Counted from the first letter of the stretch, positions 27,178 through 34,699 are shown. The stretch: 64,000 nt of DNA from an uncultured Oscillospiraceae bacterium (GCA_934597585.1 CAKTSA010000007.1:1-64000); one strand, 5' to 3'. Made by a program: numbers and translations. Notes: generated from the letters alone by a model not told the origin.

Positions 27178-27499
27178 ACTGCGTATCACGCCGGCGGCAG
27201 CCAGTGACTTGGCGGAGATCAAGGCCTACATCTCGCTGGAGCTGCATAACCCGCAGGCTGCACAGCGAATTGTGAGGAACATTACTCACGATCTAGAGCA
27301 TCTACAGCAAAATCCGCATCTGGGCTTTGCTGTTTCGGCCAAAATCGGCAGAGAGACCGATCTGCGTGCGCTGCTCAGCGGAAACTATTTCTTATTCTAC
27401 CGTGTTGAGAACGAAACGGTACAGGTCGCCCGTATTCTGGATGGACGGCAGGATTATCTGCGGCTGTTGTTTGGCGCAGCAGAGGAAAGTGATACATAG
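27170..27499 (+). CDS. RelE/ParE-family toxin
   Basis: The 109-residue protein has the RelE/ParE fold signature: ITPAAASDLAEIKAYISLELHNPQAA, a long helix pair, then LRALLSGNYFLFYRVENETVQVARILDGRQDYLRLLF. The family contains mRNA interferases (RelE) and gyrase poisons (ParE); the GRQDY ending does not settle which. Within this element it probably acts as an addiction module that stabilises the integrated or excised form. It ends just before a 20-bp perfect-stem terminator. Confidence 0.9.
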   Translation: MNKLRITPAAASDLAEIKAYISLELHNPQAAQRIVRNITHDLEHLQQNPHLGFAVSAKIGRETDLRALLSGNYFLFYRVENETVQVARILDGRQDYLRLLFGAAEESDT

Positions 27500-27508
27500 C
27501 GGCTCTAA

Positions 27509-27556
27509 AGGTATAGGAGTCATCAGGTTGATTACCTGATGACTCCTATACCTTTC
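27509..27556. terminator. Bidirectional terminator between toxin and AlbA genes
   Basis: A perfect 20-bp stem (27509-27528 and 27533-27552) starting AGGTATAGGAGTCATC has a short TGATT loop region and T-rich flanks. Confidence 0.85.
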
Positions 27557-27560
27557 TTCT

Positions 27561-28880
27561 TCACTTTGAAAGTTTATACCTCTTGGCTGCGCCTTTGCCC
27601 ACGATCTCAATCAGGTTTTCCTCGCGCATCTGGCGGGTCAGCAGATAGGCTCTGGTCTTTTTGATGTTCAGCAGCTCCTGCAGCTCCTCGTCGCTTATTT
27701 CGTCATACTCCGCCAGATAATCAAGTACTGTTTTCATCTGGGGCGTGATGGCCGGTGCATTTGGATCGGCTTCCGTCTTTTTGCCTGCCGCCTCTGTAGA
27801 CGCAGTATTCATATTCGGGAGTATCAGCTTGAACGTGTTGTGGGTCACTTCAATGCGGGGCTGCGCTGGACAATCTTTATACAGCGCATAGATCTTGCGG
27901 ATGCCCGTACCGTAAGATTCAATCAGGCGCAGGCGATGAAATATCTCAGCCAGCTTCCGGTTACGGGGCTGAGAAATACCACTGCGAATGTCCTCCGCTG
28001 ACAGACCGGGCAGCAATCCGCCAAGAGAAATGAACTCCATGCACTCGTCGTTGACATTGATAATCACGCTGCCACTGAAACTGTAATCCCGGTGGACAAG
28101 CGCGTTCAGCAATGCCTCACGGATAGCCTCCTCCGGGTAGTCAGGCTTATCGAGGCGCTCCAACCCCTTGAACACAGAAGCCGTGCGGTTGCATAGCGCA
28201 AGATAATCATAGCTGTCATCCAACTGTTTGAAAATCGAACCGCCAAACTCCTTGGCATCCTTAAACGTAATATTCTCCCGGTCGCCGAATACTGCAACTT
28301 TTGTGGTATGCGGACACTGGTCAGAGAGGATCAGCGCCAGATTTGTATACTGGTCGTCATGAATATTCCGCAGCCCCAGTGCGATAAACTTATCCTCCGA
28401 AAACGCCACTTTGTAGCGTTTGAATGCCGCTGCGGCGCTATTAAAGGTCAGATCCTGCCGCAAGGTACGCATCTCTTCAAATACATCTCCGTCCGAATCC
28501 TTGATCATCCGGCGGATCTGTTCCGGAGAAGCCTGCACACTGGAGGCTCCCTGCCGGACATAGACGCCGGTAGGCTTCAAGCCTTTGCCTTTCAGATAAT
28601 AAGGCTTATAGCTTCCCTCTCCGACCTCTATGCGAATGACTTTATTGTCCTGCAAAATGTAGCGCACAAATACCGTCACATCCGGCGCGATGGCATCCCG
28701 AATGCCATTGGTCAGTCGGGTATAGGTTTCATCCACATTATCGATGCCAATTACATTGCCCTGATCGTCGATGCCGATGTAGATCACACCGCCTTCCGTG
28801 TTGGCGAAGGCAATGACTTCCTTGTAAATGTCGTCGATCATCTGGGACTTATATTCCACGCGCTCATTTTCGTACTGCAT
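27561..28880 (-). CDS. AlbA_2/Schlafen-type ATP-binding regulator with wHTH
   Basis: The 439-residue protein has an N-terminal AlbA_2/Slfn domain (ERVEYKSQM, VIAFANTEGGVIYIGIDDQGNVIG). A GHKL-like ATPase region (REALLNALVHRDYSFSGSVIINV, GLLPGLSAEDIRSGISQPRNRKLAEIFHRLRLIESYGTGIRKI) and a C-terminal winged helix (LNIKKTRAYLLTRQMREENLI) follow. These are usually annotated as putative transcriptional regulators or RNA-binding ATPases and are often found in defence islands and mobile elements. ATG 28880 lies 8 nt after GGGAGG; a GTG three codons earlier is too close. Three phased palindromes sit upstream of its promoter. Confidence 0.88.
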   Translation of the reverse strand: MQYENERVEYKSQMIDDIYKEVIAFANTEGGVIYIGIDDQGNVIGIDNVDETYTRLTNGIRDAIAPDVTVFVRYILQDNKVIRIEVGEGSYKPYYLKGKGLKPTGVYVRQGASSVQASPEQIRRMIKDSDGDVFEEMRTLRQDLTFNSAAAAFKRYKVAFSEDKFIALGLRNIHDDQYTNLALILSDQCPHTTKVAVFGDRENITFKDAKEFGGSIFKQLDDSYDYLALCNRTASVFKGLERLDKPDYPEEAIREALLNALVHRDYSFSGSVIINVNDECMEFISLGGLLPGLSAEDIRSGISQPRNRKLAEIFHRLRLIESYGTGIRKIYALYKDCPAQPRIEVTHNTFKLILPNMNTASTEAAGKKTEADPNAPAITPQMKTVLDYLAEYDEISDEELQELLNIKKTRAYLLTRQMREENLIEIVGKGAAKRYKLSK

Positions 28881-28909
28881 ATTTGGCACCTCCCAATCGT
28901 CTTGCCCTT

Positions 28910-28937
28910 ATTATACTCCGTTTTTTCATTTTTTCAA
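28910..28937 (-). promoter_or_regulatory. Promoter of the AlbA-type gene
   Basis: Minus strand: TTGAAA (28937-28932), 16-nt spacer, TATAAT (28915-28910). Confidence 0.65.
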
Positions 28938-28945
28938 TGGCAAGA

Positions 28946-29020
28946 AGTGAAAATTCACTTAAAATTCACTCCGCAGGGTGAATTTTCACTTTCACTCACA
29001 CATAGAAGTGAAAACTCACT
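28946..29020. repeat. Three phased 14-bp palindromes, probable operator array
   Basis: AGTGAAAATTCACT (28946-28959), GGTGAATTTTCACT (28977-28990) and AGTGAAAACTCACT (29007-29020). Centres are 31 and 30 bp apart, about three helical turns. Extra half-sites (AAAATTCACT, TTCACTCAC) lie between them. The array lies about 45-115 bp upstream of the AlbA-gene transcription start. Confidence 0.82.
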
Positions 29021-29058
29021 GCAAAAAAGTCCTACATAACAAGGGACAAACAGCGGTT

Positions 29059-29619
29059 TCAAGACAGAGGTGGTTGCCCTTTTGCCCTCCGATAAAAGGT
29101 ACTCTTACTCATCCCCATCTGCCGCATGGCCTCGGCGGCGGTGATTTCCCGGCGCTGCCACTTGGCCATGACCTTCTCAAGCTCCGGCGGCTGGATGGGC
29201 TTGCGGCCTTTGTAGACGCCGTTGGCCTTGGCAATGGCGATGCCCTCCCGCTGGCGCTGGAGGGTATACTCCCGCTCCAGCTCCGCCACAGCGCCGAACA
29301 CCGTCAGCATAAACTTGCCGGTAGGCGTGGTGGTGTCGATGGCTTCCTTCTTGCTGACGAACTCCACGCCCTTGGCGGACAGCTTCTCCACCAGCTCCAG
29401 CAGATCGCGGGTATTGCGGGCGAAACGGCTGATGGCCTCCACGATCACCGTGTCGCCCCGCCGGACATATTCCATCATTTTCTGCAATTCCGGGCGATTG
29501 GTATTCTTACCGCTCATACGGTCGATATAAACCTCATCCACACCCAGTTGCTCCATCAGCAGTTCCTGCCGTGCGGTATTCTGGTCGGTGGTGGATATGC
29601 GGATGTATCCGATTTTCAA
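29059..29619 (-). CDS. Small serine recombinase (resolvase/invertase)
   Basis: The product from TTG 29619 (186 residues) begins KIGYIRISTTDQNTARQ, with the catalytic serine in RIS. It has IVEAISRFARNTRDLLELVEKL and the long E helix (LTVFGAVAELEREYTLQRQREGI), and ends in an HTH (ITAAEAMRQMGMSKSTFYRRAKG). This is the Tn3-resolvase/Hin size class, distinct from the large integrase at 45 kb. The TTG lies 10 nt after AGGAGG; an ATG at 29640 would include that site within the gene. Nested inverted repeats directly upstream could be its recombination site (inference). Confidence 0.9.
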   Translation of the reverse strand: MKIGYIRISTTDQNTARQELLMEQLGVDEVYIDRMSGKNTNRPELQKMMEYVRRGDTVIVEAISRFARNTRDLLELVEKLSAKGVEFVSKKEAIDTTTPTGKFMLTVFGAVAELEREYTLQRQREGIAIAKANGVYKGRKPIQPPELEKVMAKWQRREITAAEAMRQMGMSKSTFYRRAKGQPPLS

Positions 29620-29645
29620 GTGCAAGGTACCTCCTCTCATTTACC

Positions 29646-29749
29646 AGTCCCAATAGAGTTCCTTCCGCAGATGGCACGTGCCAGAATGTGGAAAGCGAAC
29701 CTATTGGGACTCTTTTTCTGCGTGCCGTTAGGGTACACCCTATTGGCAC
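29646..29749. other. Two adjacent nested hairpins upstream of the resolvase
   Basis: Hairpin 1: AGTCCCAATAG (29646-29656) pairs with CTATTGGGACT (29701-29711). Inside it, TTCCGCA pairs with TGTGGAA (one G-U), and inside that is the palindrome GGCACGTGCC (29673-29682). A T5 follows on the plus strand. Hairpin 2: GTGCC, then AGGGT/ACCCT, then GGCAC (about 29722-29749). Both share a CCTATTGG-like core. The region could be a resolvase site, a structured leader or a small RNA. Confidence 0.5.
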
Positions 29750-29750
29750 A

Positions 29751-29846
29751 TCAATCGTGGTCATCGTCCTGCGGAACGCAGAGCTTGAGCAATGCCGCCA
29801 ATACAATACCGCAAAGCTCTAATGCAATTTTCCAGTTCCACCTCAC
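29751..29846 (-). CDS. 31-residue hydrophobic peptide next to the amidoligase pair
   Basis: GTG 29846 lies 7 nt after AAGGAGG, an ideal ribosome-binding site. The peptide has a hydrophobic centre (IALELCGIVLAALLKLCV) and an acidic end (PQDDDHD). It lies 40 bp after the stop of the class II amidotransferase gene, on the same strand, so it is probably cotranscribed with the amidoligase genes. The two cysteines and the acidic tail might make it a substrate of that pair, but this is speculation. No family recognised. Confidence 0.5.
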   Translation of the reverse strand: MRWNWKIALELCGIVLAALLKLCVPQDDDHD

Positions 29847-29886
29847 AATACTTCCTCCTTCCGCGCCCAAATTATTACCCGCACTT

Positions 29887-30795
29887 TTATACCTCCCCAC
29901 AGCACATCAGTTCCTCGATTTCCTCCGGGCACATGCCGTAGTGCAGAAAGGCGTCAATGTCATGTGGATCGTATCCATAAGCCGGGGCGATGGATTTGAG
30001 ATCACGAACGTACTCCGTGTCCTCGGCATATACGTCCCAATGCAGCCAACTGAAGGACATTGCGCCATTCCACAGATTGCAGGTATCGAACTGCTCCACA
30101 GTATAGCGGCCATGCCGGTCAATGCGTAGGATATCCCCCTCCTTCATCACCACCTCCACCGGGCGCTCTGCGCGGGGCAGGCCTTTCTTGAGGCCCTTTC
30201 TCAAGATTGCTTCCGTGCTGGCATATGTGTACAGGCCCAGCCGCGGGAAGTGGTACAGTGTCAGCGGATTATTTCCTTTTATAATGTAGAGGTTGTCCCG
30301 TCCGTCCAAGATCGTCAGCGTCAGGGTGCCTTCCAGGGCCTCTGCCGCGGTGCGGATGGTGGAGAAGTTCAGTTTTCCCTGCTGCTCCAGCAGCTGTACG
30401 GCGATATACGAATCTGTCTCAATATTGGTATCGGGCAAATTTCTCTCCTGCCGCAGCTCCTTGTCATTGTAAAGGATTCCGTTGTGCGCCAGGGCGAAAG
30501 GCATACCTGCCGTACCTACGAACGGGTGATTATTGCAATTTTTCTTCTCGTCCCCCTGGGTGGTCATTCTGGTGTGGCCCATGACGCAGCGGACGTTCTC
30601 CGGCAGGCGGAAGCGCATCAGGTGGGCAGGCCACGGACGTTTATACACTGCCAGATGGCCGTCGGAATTATAGGAAATGCCGGTGGCGTCCGTGCCACGG
30701 TCTTCACTGGCGGTGGCCAGCGCGGACACAAGACGGCGCTTCTGAGCGGCAGTCAGGCCGCCTTTGTAGTCGCAGATTCCAAACAAACAACACAT
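29887..30795 (-). CDS. Class II glutamine amidotransferase
   Basis: The 302-residue protein starts MCCLFGICDYKG, with Cys2 as the expected N-terminal nucleophile after Met removal. GHTRMTTQGD, NHPFVG, FALAHNGILYND and TDSYIAVQLLE are the GATase-II (Ntn) motifs. No synthase domain is attached, so it should supply ammonia to a partner. It starts one base downstream of the amidoligase stop, a pairing known from the amidoligase/GAT-II operons predicted to make amide-linked metabolites or peptide modifications. The ribosome-binding site GGGGGAAA lies inside the amidoligase gene end. Confidence 0.9.
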   Translation of the reverse strand: MCCLFGICDYKGGLTAAQKRRLVSALATASEDRGTDATGISYNSDGHLAVYKRPWPAHLMRFRLPENVRCVMGHTRMTTQGDEKKNCNNHPFVGTAGMPFALAHNGILYNDKELRQERNLPDTNIETDSYIAVQLLEQQGKLNFSTIRTAAEALEGTLTLTILDGRDNLYIIKGNNPLTLYHFPRLGLYTYASTEAILRKGLKKGLPRAERPVEVVMKEGDILRIDRHGRYTVEQFDTCNLWNGAMSFSWLHWDVYAEDTEYVRDLKSIAPAYGYDPHDIDAFLHYGMCPEEIEELMCCGEV

Positions 30796-30796
30796 C

Positions 30797-31894
30797 TTAG
30801 ATTTCCCCCTCCGCCTCAGTCGGCTCGTTGATATAGAGATTTCGTTCCTTCAGGTATTGGATCAGCTCCGGCTCCTTGATACCGCTGACGAAACTACTCC
30901 AAGAGAGATCCCGCAGTTCATCATCCGACAAATAGAGAGCCACATCGCAGATGTGATCGACCATCTGCAATGTGGCAAGGAGCGTATTTAGTTTCAGCGT
31001 TCCACGGAACATGCGGAACTCGATGGTATCGCAGTTGGTCAGATTCACGCAGGTATAGCGGCTCCCGGAGCCCTTTTTCACATGCTCCAGCATCTCGTGG
31101 GGCTGGTCGCGATAGCCATAGCGTGCCGCCCATTGATCCATCTGGCGCTGTGTCCGCCGGGAAAACCGCAGCAGTTCCCGCCAGTGGCACTCCACGAAGA
31201 ACAGCACTCTGGCGATGGCGCTGTCCTGCGCATCATAGGTATCTCCGAAGGCTTTCCGGGACACATGGACATGCAGGCCGCAGGTGCCGGCCTGATGGGA
31301 GAGATAACCCTGTGCGACAGCCTCGTGCAGCACCTCGGCCCATGGCATTTCGTGGAGCTGGTACTCCAGCGACAAGGGGTGTGTGACGATCTCAAAGCCG
31401 TCGTCCAGACTGCCATCGTGCTTGCAATAGGCAAGGGAGTGCTTCCGGTTGGCGATGTTCAGCAGTGCCAAGGCATTCTCGTTGTCCTCACCAGCGCCGT
31501 CGATCTCCAGCTCGACACCGAAGAAGCGGGGCCCGGTGCCATAGAAGATGGGACGGGGCTTGAAATAGTAATCATGGATAGCGCTGTTTTCAATGTCGGA
31601 GCAGCAGTCGCTGCAATAGGGATCGTCATTGTCGTAAGGATACCAGCAGCTATCAAGGGAAATAAGGCTGCCGCAGCGGGTGCAGCGGGTGTAATTGCGG
31701 TCGCAGCAGTCGGGACAGATCGGGTCTCCGTGGTCGTTGGTCAGGCATTCACGATTCCAGAAGCGGGTGCCGCAGTCGACGCAGACCTCGGTCATTTCCC
31801 CCAGGCAGTCCGGGCAAAGCAGGCGGTCATGGAACTCGATCAGGTTGTCGGCGGTACAGCCGCAGCGGGAGCAGGTGCGAATAGGTGTGGTCAT
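30797..31894 (-). CDS. Amidoligase-family enzyme with N-terminal zinc ribbons
   Basis: About 105 residues at the N terminus carry repeated CxxC pairs (CSRCGC, CPDCLGE, CVDCGTRF, CPDCCDRN, CTRCGSL, CSDCCSD), suggesting three treble-clef or zinc-ribbon units. Then comes an Amidoligase_2 domain: FFGVELEIDG, CKHDGSLDDGFEIVTHPLSL, GTCGLHVHVSRKAFG and VNLTNCDTIEFRMFRGTL. This COOH-NH2 ligase superfamily is glutamine-synthetase-like and is predicted to form amide bonds using ATP. The partner GATase-II gene follows immediately. ATG 31894 follows GGAGGAATTTCGCT. Substrate unknown; the zinc region may bind nucleic acid or protein. Confidence 0.87.
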   Translation of the reverse strand: MTTPIRTCSRCGCTADNLIEFHDRLLCPDCLGEMTEVCVDCGTRFWNRECLTNDHGDPICPDCCDRNYTRCTRCGSLISLDSCWYPYDNDDPYCSDCCSDIENSAIHDYYFKPRPIFYGTGPRFFGVELEIDGAGEDNENALALLNIANRKHSLAYCKHDGSLDDGFEIVTHPLSLEYQLHEMPWAEVLHEAVAQGYLSHQAGTCGLHVHVSRKAFGDTYDAQDSAIARVLFFVECHWRELLRFSRRTQRQMDQWAARYGYRDQPHEMLEHVKKGSGSRYTCVNLTNCDTIEFRMFRGTLKLNTLLATLQMVDHICDVALYLSDDELRDLSWSSFVSGIKEPELIQYLKERNLYINEPTEAEGEI

Positions 31895-31922
31895 AGCGAA
31901 ATTCCTCCAAGATATAGAAATA

Positions 31923-31955
31923 GGCCCCCGGGAATTACCCGGAGGCCTTCATTGT
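31923..31955 (-). terminator. GC-rich hairpin between the 69-aa and amidoligase genes
   Basis: GGCCTCCGGG/CCCGGGGGCC stem (31923-31947) with a TAATT loop; the downstream T-run is weak on the minus strand. It may be an attenuator for the amidoligase genes. Confidence 0.5.
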
Positions 31956-31993
31956 TATAGTATATATTCGGAGGATAGGGGAGAATCGGAAAC

Positions 31994-32203
31994 CTACTCA
32001 TCCCCGCCTTTCTTCCCCGTCACCGTCTTGATAATGGCAAGCGGAATGCACACCGGCCCGGCCAGCACGCCCACGATCACCTTGCGCATGAAGATGGTGG
32101 ACAGATCGCCGTACATGACATAATTGGCGTAGATGGTGCGGTTGACCGCCCAGTAGCCCGCGAGACAATAGACAATAAATCCGATCAGTTTCAAGGTTTC
32201 CAT
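31994..32203 (-). CDS. Small membrane protein (69 aa), first gene of the amidoligase cluster
   Basis: ATG 32203 follows GAGAGGAGAACTTCT. Two hydrophobic segments (LIGFIVYCLAGYWAVN and IVGVLAGPVCIPLAIIKTV) are separated by a short loop, and the tail is basic then acidic (TGKKGGDE). No family recognised. Its promoter carries the element's 15-bp GACA-N5-TGTC palindrome at the -35 position, so it and perhaps the amidoligase and amidotransferase genes downstream are under the element regulator. Confidence 0.72.
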   Translation of the reverse strand: METLKLIGFIVYCLAGYWAVNRTIYANYVMYGDLSTIFMRKVIVGVLAGPVCIPLAIIKTVTGKKGGDE

Positions 32204-32233
32204 AGAAGTTCTCCTCTCATTGTTGATACACGC

Positions 32234-32265
32234 AGTATACCGGGGGCACTGGACAGCCAGTGTCC
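32234..32265 (-). promoter_or_regulatory. Regulated promoter A (GACA-N5-TGTC, 11 nt, TATACT)
   Basis: Minus strand: GGACACTGGCTGTCC (32265-32251), 11 nt, TATACT (32239-32234). The palindrome replaces the -35 box. Architecture identical to 32371-32402 and 40600-40631. Confidence 0.78.
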
Positions 32266-32283
32266 TTTTCCACAAAAAAGCAG

Positions 32284-32312
32284 AAAAACCTCCGTCACCG
32301 ACGGAGGTTTTA
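32284..32312 (-). terminator. Terminator downstream of the XRE gene
   Basis: AAAACCTCCGTC/GACGGAGGTTTT stem with an ACC loop; T-runs on both strands. Confidence 0.8.
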
Positions 32313-32370
32313 CAGTTATTGGAAATTGTGCCATTTTTGAGAATGAAAACAGCGACAAATTTATGCAGAG

Positions 32371-32402
32371 TGACACACAGTGTCCACTTAATGTGCTATA
32401 CT
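32371..32402 (+). promoter_or_regulatory. Regulated promoter B, antisense to the XRE gene
   Basis: TGACACACAGTGTCC (32371-32385), 11 nt, TATACT (32397-32402). Transcription would start near 32409 and run antisense through the XRE gene towards the WYL gene. Confidence 0.7.
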
Positions 32403-32418
32403 TGTGCTATAAGAGACA

Positions 32419-32652
32419 TTATTCGTCGAACAGCAAGAATTTATAAGGCGGTACGTCCAGCGCGGCGGCCACGTCAAACAGCGTGTCCAGCGACACAGCC
32501 TTGTTGATGTTGGGAGCCTCCACGTGGCCGATGAAGGCGGGGCTCAGCTCCAGCCGTTCCGCCAGCTGTTCCTGCGTCAGACCCCGCAGCTTCCGGTAGT
32601 AGGCAATCTTCAAGCCGATCTGCTGGTATTTGTCTGCATAAATCGATTTCAT
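32419..32652 (-). CDS. XRE-family HTH regulator (77 aa)
   Basis: The protein is essentially one Cro/CI helix-turn-helix: IGLKIAYYRKLRGLTQEQLAERLELSPAFIGHVEAPN, then LDTLFDVAAALDVPPYKFLLFDE. ATG 32652 is chosen, 9 nt after GGAG; ATGs at 32661 and 32658 are too close to that site. It is divergent from the WYL regulator, with a TGACA-N5-TGTCA palindrome in between, and promoter B points through it on the other strand. It is a good candidate for the repressor or switch protein of the element (inference). Confidence 0.88.
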   Translation of the reverse strand: MKSIYADKYQQIGLKIAYYRKLRGLTQEQLAERLELSPAFIGHVEAPNINKAVSLDTLFDVAAALDVPPYKFLLFDE

Positions 32653-32696
32653 GCGCATCATCTCCTACCCACGATGGTAGCAAAAACGGACAACAA

Positions 32697-32725
32697 TTGA
32701 CATGAGCTGTCACATATAGTATTAT
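32697..32725 (+). promoter_or_regulatory. Promoter/operator between XRE and WYL genes
   Basis: TTGACA (32697-32702), 17-nt spacer, TATTAT (32720-32725) towards the WYL gene. TGACATGAGCTGTCA (32698-32712) overlaps the -35 box. On the other strand TATAAT (32726-32721) could serve the XRE gene. Confidence 0.65.
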
Positions 32726-32776
32726 ATCGTATAGATATAAATATGTGTTTGGTGGCGCATGAGGAACGGAGGAAAC

Positions 32777-33706
32777 ATGGAACGGCAGTCAGAATTGAAG
32801 TCGGCGCGGCTGTTGGAGATCTACTCCCGGCTGAGTCAGGGCGCCGTGCTGAAAAAATCGGAATTAGCGCAGGATTTTCATGTCACGCCACGGAGCATCC
32901 AGCGGGACATGGAGGACTTGCGCTGTTTTTTCGCCGAGCGGCACCTGGAGCAGGACGTGATCTATGACGGGCGGCTAAAGGGCTACCGCATGGTGTCCCG
33001 CGATCCCCGCCGCCTGACGGACAGCGAGGTGCTGGCGGTGTGCAAGATCTTGCTGGAGAGCCGCTCTCTCCCATCGGACGACATGCTGCCTATTCTGGAC
33101 AAGCTCATCGACTGCGCCGTGCCGCCGGAGAATCAGCGGGACGTGCGGGCGCTGGTGGCCAATGAAAAGCTCCACTACATCCCGCCTCACCACGGCCAAC
33201 ACATTCTGGACACGCTGTGGACGTTGGGACAGGCCGTGCGGGATCAGCGGGTCATTGAGGTGGCGTACCAGCGGATGAAGGATCCGCAGCTGGTGAAGCG
33301 TCGAATGCAGCCGGTGGGGATCATGTTCTCGGAGTATTACTTCTATCTGACCGCCTTTCTGGAGGACAAGACAGACTTCGATAACCCCGACGACCTGTTT
33401 CCGACGATTTACCGCATCGACCGCATCAAGTCGGTGAAGGTGCTGAACGAACATTTCCGCGTACCCTACGCCAAGCGGTTCGAGGAGGGCGAGTTCCGCA
33501 AGCGGGTGCAGTTCATGTACGGCGGGCAGCTGGAGCATATCCGCTTCCGCTACACCGGCCCGTCGCTGGAAGCGGTGCTGGACAGGCTCCCCACGGCGCA
33601 GGTGATAAAGACGGAGGAAAACGGCTGGCTCATCTCGGCAGAGGTGTTCGGAAAAGGCATCGACATGTGGCTGCGAAGTCAGGGGGAGTATGTGGAACGG
33701 GTGTAA
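32777..33706 (+). CDS. WYL-domain transcriptional regulator
   Basis: The 309-residue protein has an N-terminal winged HTH (RLLEIYSRLSQGAVLKKSELAQDFHVTPRSIQRDMEDLRCFF), then a WYL domain (VIEVAYQRM, MQPVGIMFSEYYFYLTAFLEDKTD, TIYRIDRIKSVKVL) and a WCX-like C-terminal segment. WYL proteins sense ligands or nucleic acids and often control phage-defence or mobile-element genes. ATG 32777 follows CGGAGGAAAC. The gene reads away from the XRE gene and directly precedes the unknown operon, which it may regulate (inference). Confidence 0.9.
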   Translation: MERQSELKSARLLEIYSRLSQGAVLKKSELAQDFHVTPRSIQRDMEDLRCFFAERHLEQDVIYDGRLKGYRMVSRDPRRLTDSEVLAVCKILLESRSLPSDDMLPILDKLIDCAVPPENQRDVRALVANEKLHYIPPHHGQHILDTLWTLGQAVRDQRVIEVAYQRMKDPQLVKRRMQPVGIMFSEYYFYLTAFLEDKTDFDNPDDLFPTIYRIDRIKSVKVLNEHFRVPYAKRFEEGEFRKRVQFMYGGQLEHIRFRYTGPSLEAVLDRLPTAQVIKTEENGWLISAEVFGKGIDMWLRSQGEYVERV

Positions 33707-33743
33707 AACAGAAGCTGATACTTCAGGAAGGAGCGAAACCAGC

Positions 33744-34634
33744 GTGAAAAAATATAACCCGATAAACTTGTATGCTGCGGCCAAATTAAAGCCACAGGAA
33801 AAGGAAGTTAAAGAGGAGCTAAATCAAGCGGAAAAACTTTTAGAAATGATGACATCCGAATTCAAGAAGCAATCGGATACAGTAACCGAATCGCTGCAGC
33901 AGTTAGGTCAACTCGAATGGGACGTGTTGAATAAAATTAAGTTTTTTCTAGATGAGATACAAAGTTCAAGTAGATTCCCAAACGAGACATTGGCAACTAG
34001 TGATTTCTGCAAACTGGATACTGCAATTCAGCGCGTATCATGTGCTTATGAAAAAATACCTCAACCTATAGGTGCGCTATTGCCAATCTTTACATCGTTA
34101 GGCTTTGCCCGTACGGCGATAGAAGCAGCAGCCGCGTTGGACAGCGAACATAATATTCCTGATCCCACCAAGGTGATTTTGGATCGTTTAAACATCAAGC
34201 TAAATGAAAAAGGTGAAATACCTTCGATTGGCACAGGATGCTTATCCTTTGAAGCAAGCAACGCATTGTACGCCTACAAGGCATTGTGGTCAGCAGTATT
34301 GCCAATAGCACCGCCAATAATGCCGCCGCTTATGCCCACATTTCCTGCCATTGAGAAACTTAATGAGCACCAGAAAAAACGTATTAGACTTCATGCAAAA
34401 ATAAATGACACGCAGATCGCACTGCAGAAAATAACTGCGCTGTACGGTAAGATTTTGGCACACAACGAATATCTGCGCGACATATCCGCGCAATTTGATG
34501 AAACTATAAAGAATTTCACTACAACAGAATCACAAACTGATATGCCTCGAGCCGTTGTATTAGGAACGCTTCTCTATAATCTTTGTGATAAGCCTCTTTT
34601 GATAAAGACTTCATCCGGAGGATATGATGTTTAA
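33744..34634 (+). CDS. Unknown helical protein (296 aa), start of unfamiliar cargo
   Basis: GTG 33744 lies 9-10 nt after GAAGGAG; the longer ATG reading would overlap the WYL gene. The protein is predominantly helical, with long charged stretches (KLKPQEKEVKEELNQAEKLLEMMTSEFKKQ and EKLNEHQKKRIRLHAKINDTQIALQKI) around a Pro-rich hydrophobic segment (LPIAPPIMPPLMPTFP). Base composition is clearly more AT-rich than the flanking regulators. I do not recognise a family. The coiled-coil/hydrophobic pattern could fit membrane association. A terminator follows, separating it from the next genes. Confidence 0.75.
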   Translation: MKKYNPINLYAAAKLKPQEKEVKEELNQAEKLLEMMTSEFKKQSDTVTESLQQLGQLEWDVLNKIKFFLDEIQSSSRFPNETLATSDFCKLDTAIQRVSCAYEKIPQPIGALLPIFTSLGFARTAIEAAAALDSEHNIPDPTKVILDRLNIKLNEKGEIPSIGTGCLSFEASNALYAYKALWSAVLPIAPPIMPPLMPTFPAIEKLNEHQKKRIRLHAKINDTQIALQKITALYGKILAHNEYLRDISAQFDETIKNFTTTESQTDMPRAVVLGTLLYNLCDKPLLIKTSSGGYDV

Positions 34635-34686
34635 CAATCTCCCAAAAAAACTGTTTGTTGTAAATGAAAATCCTTGCGATGATTAA
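34624..34686 (+). CDS. Possible 20-residue micro-ORF
   Basis: ATG 34624 or 34627 directly follows CCGGAGGAT and overlaps the previous stop; the reading ends at 34686 (MMFNNLPKKLF, VVNENPCDD). It could be a translated leader or chance. Confidence 0.25.
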   Translation: MMFNNLPKKLFVVNENPCDD

Positions 34687-34699
34687 CGTGGTCAGCACA

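Noticed and set aside
28946-29020. Possible CRISPR-like repeats
   Set aside because: The repeats are 14-bp palindromes with 16-17-nt spacers and no cas genes; an operator array explains them better.
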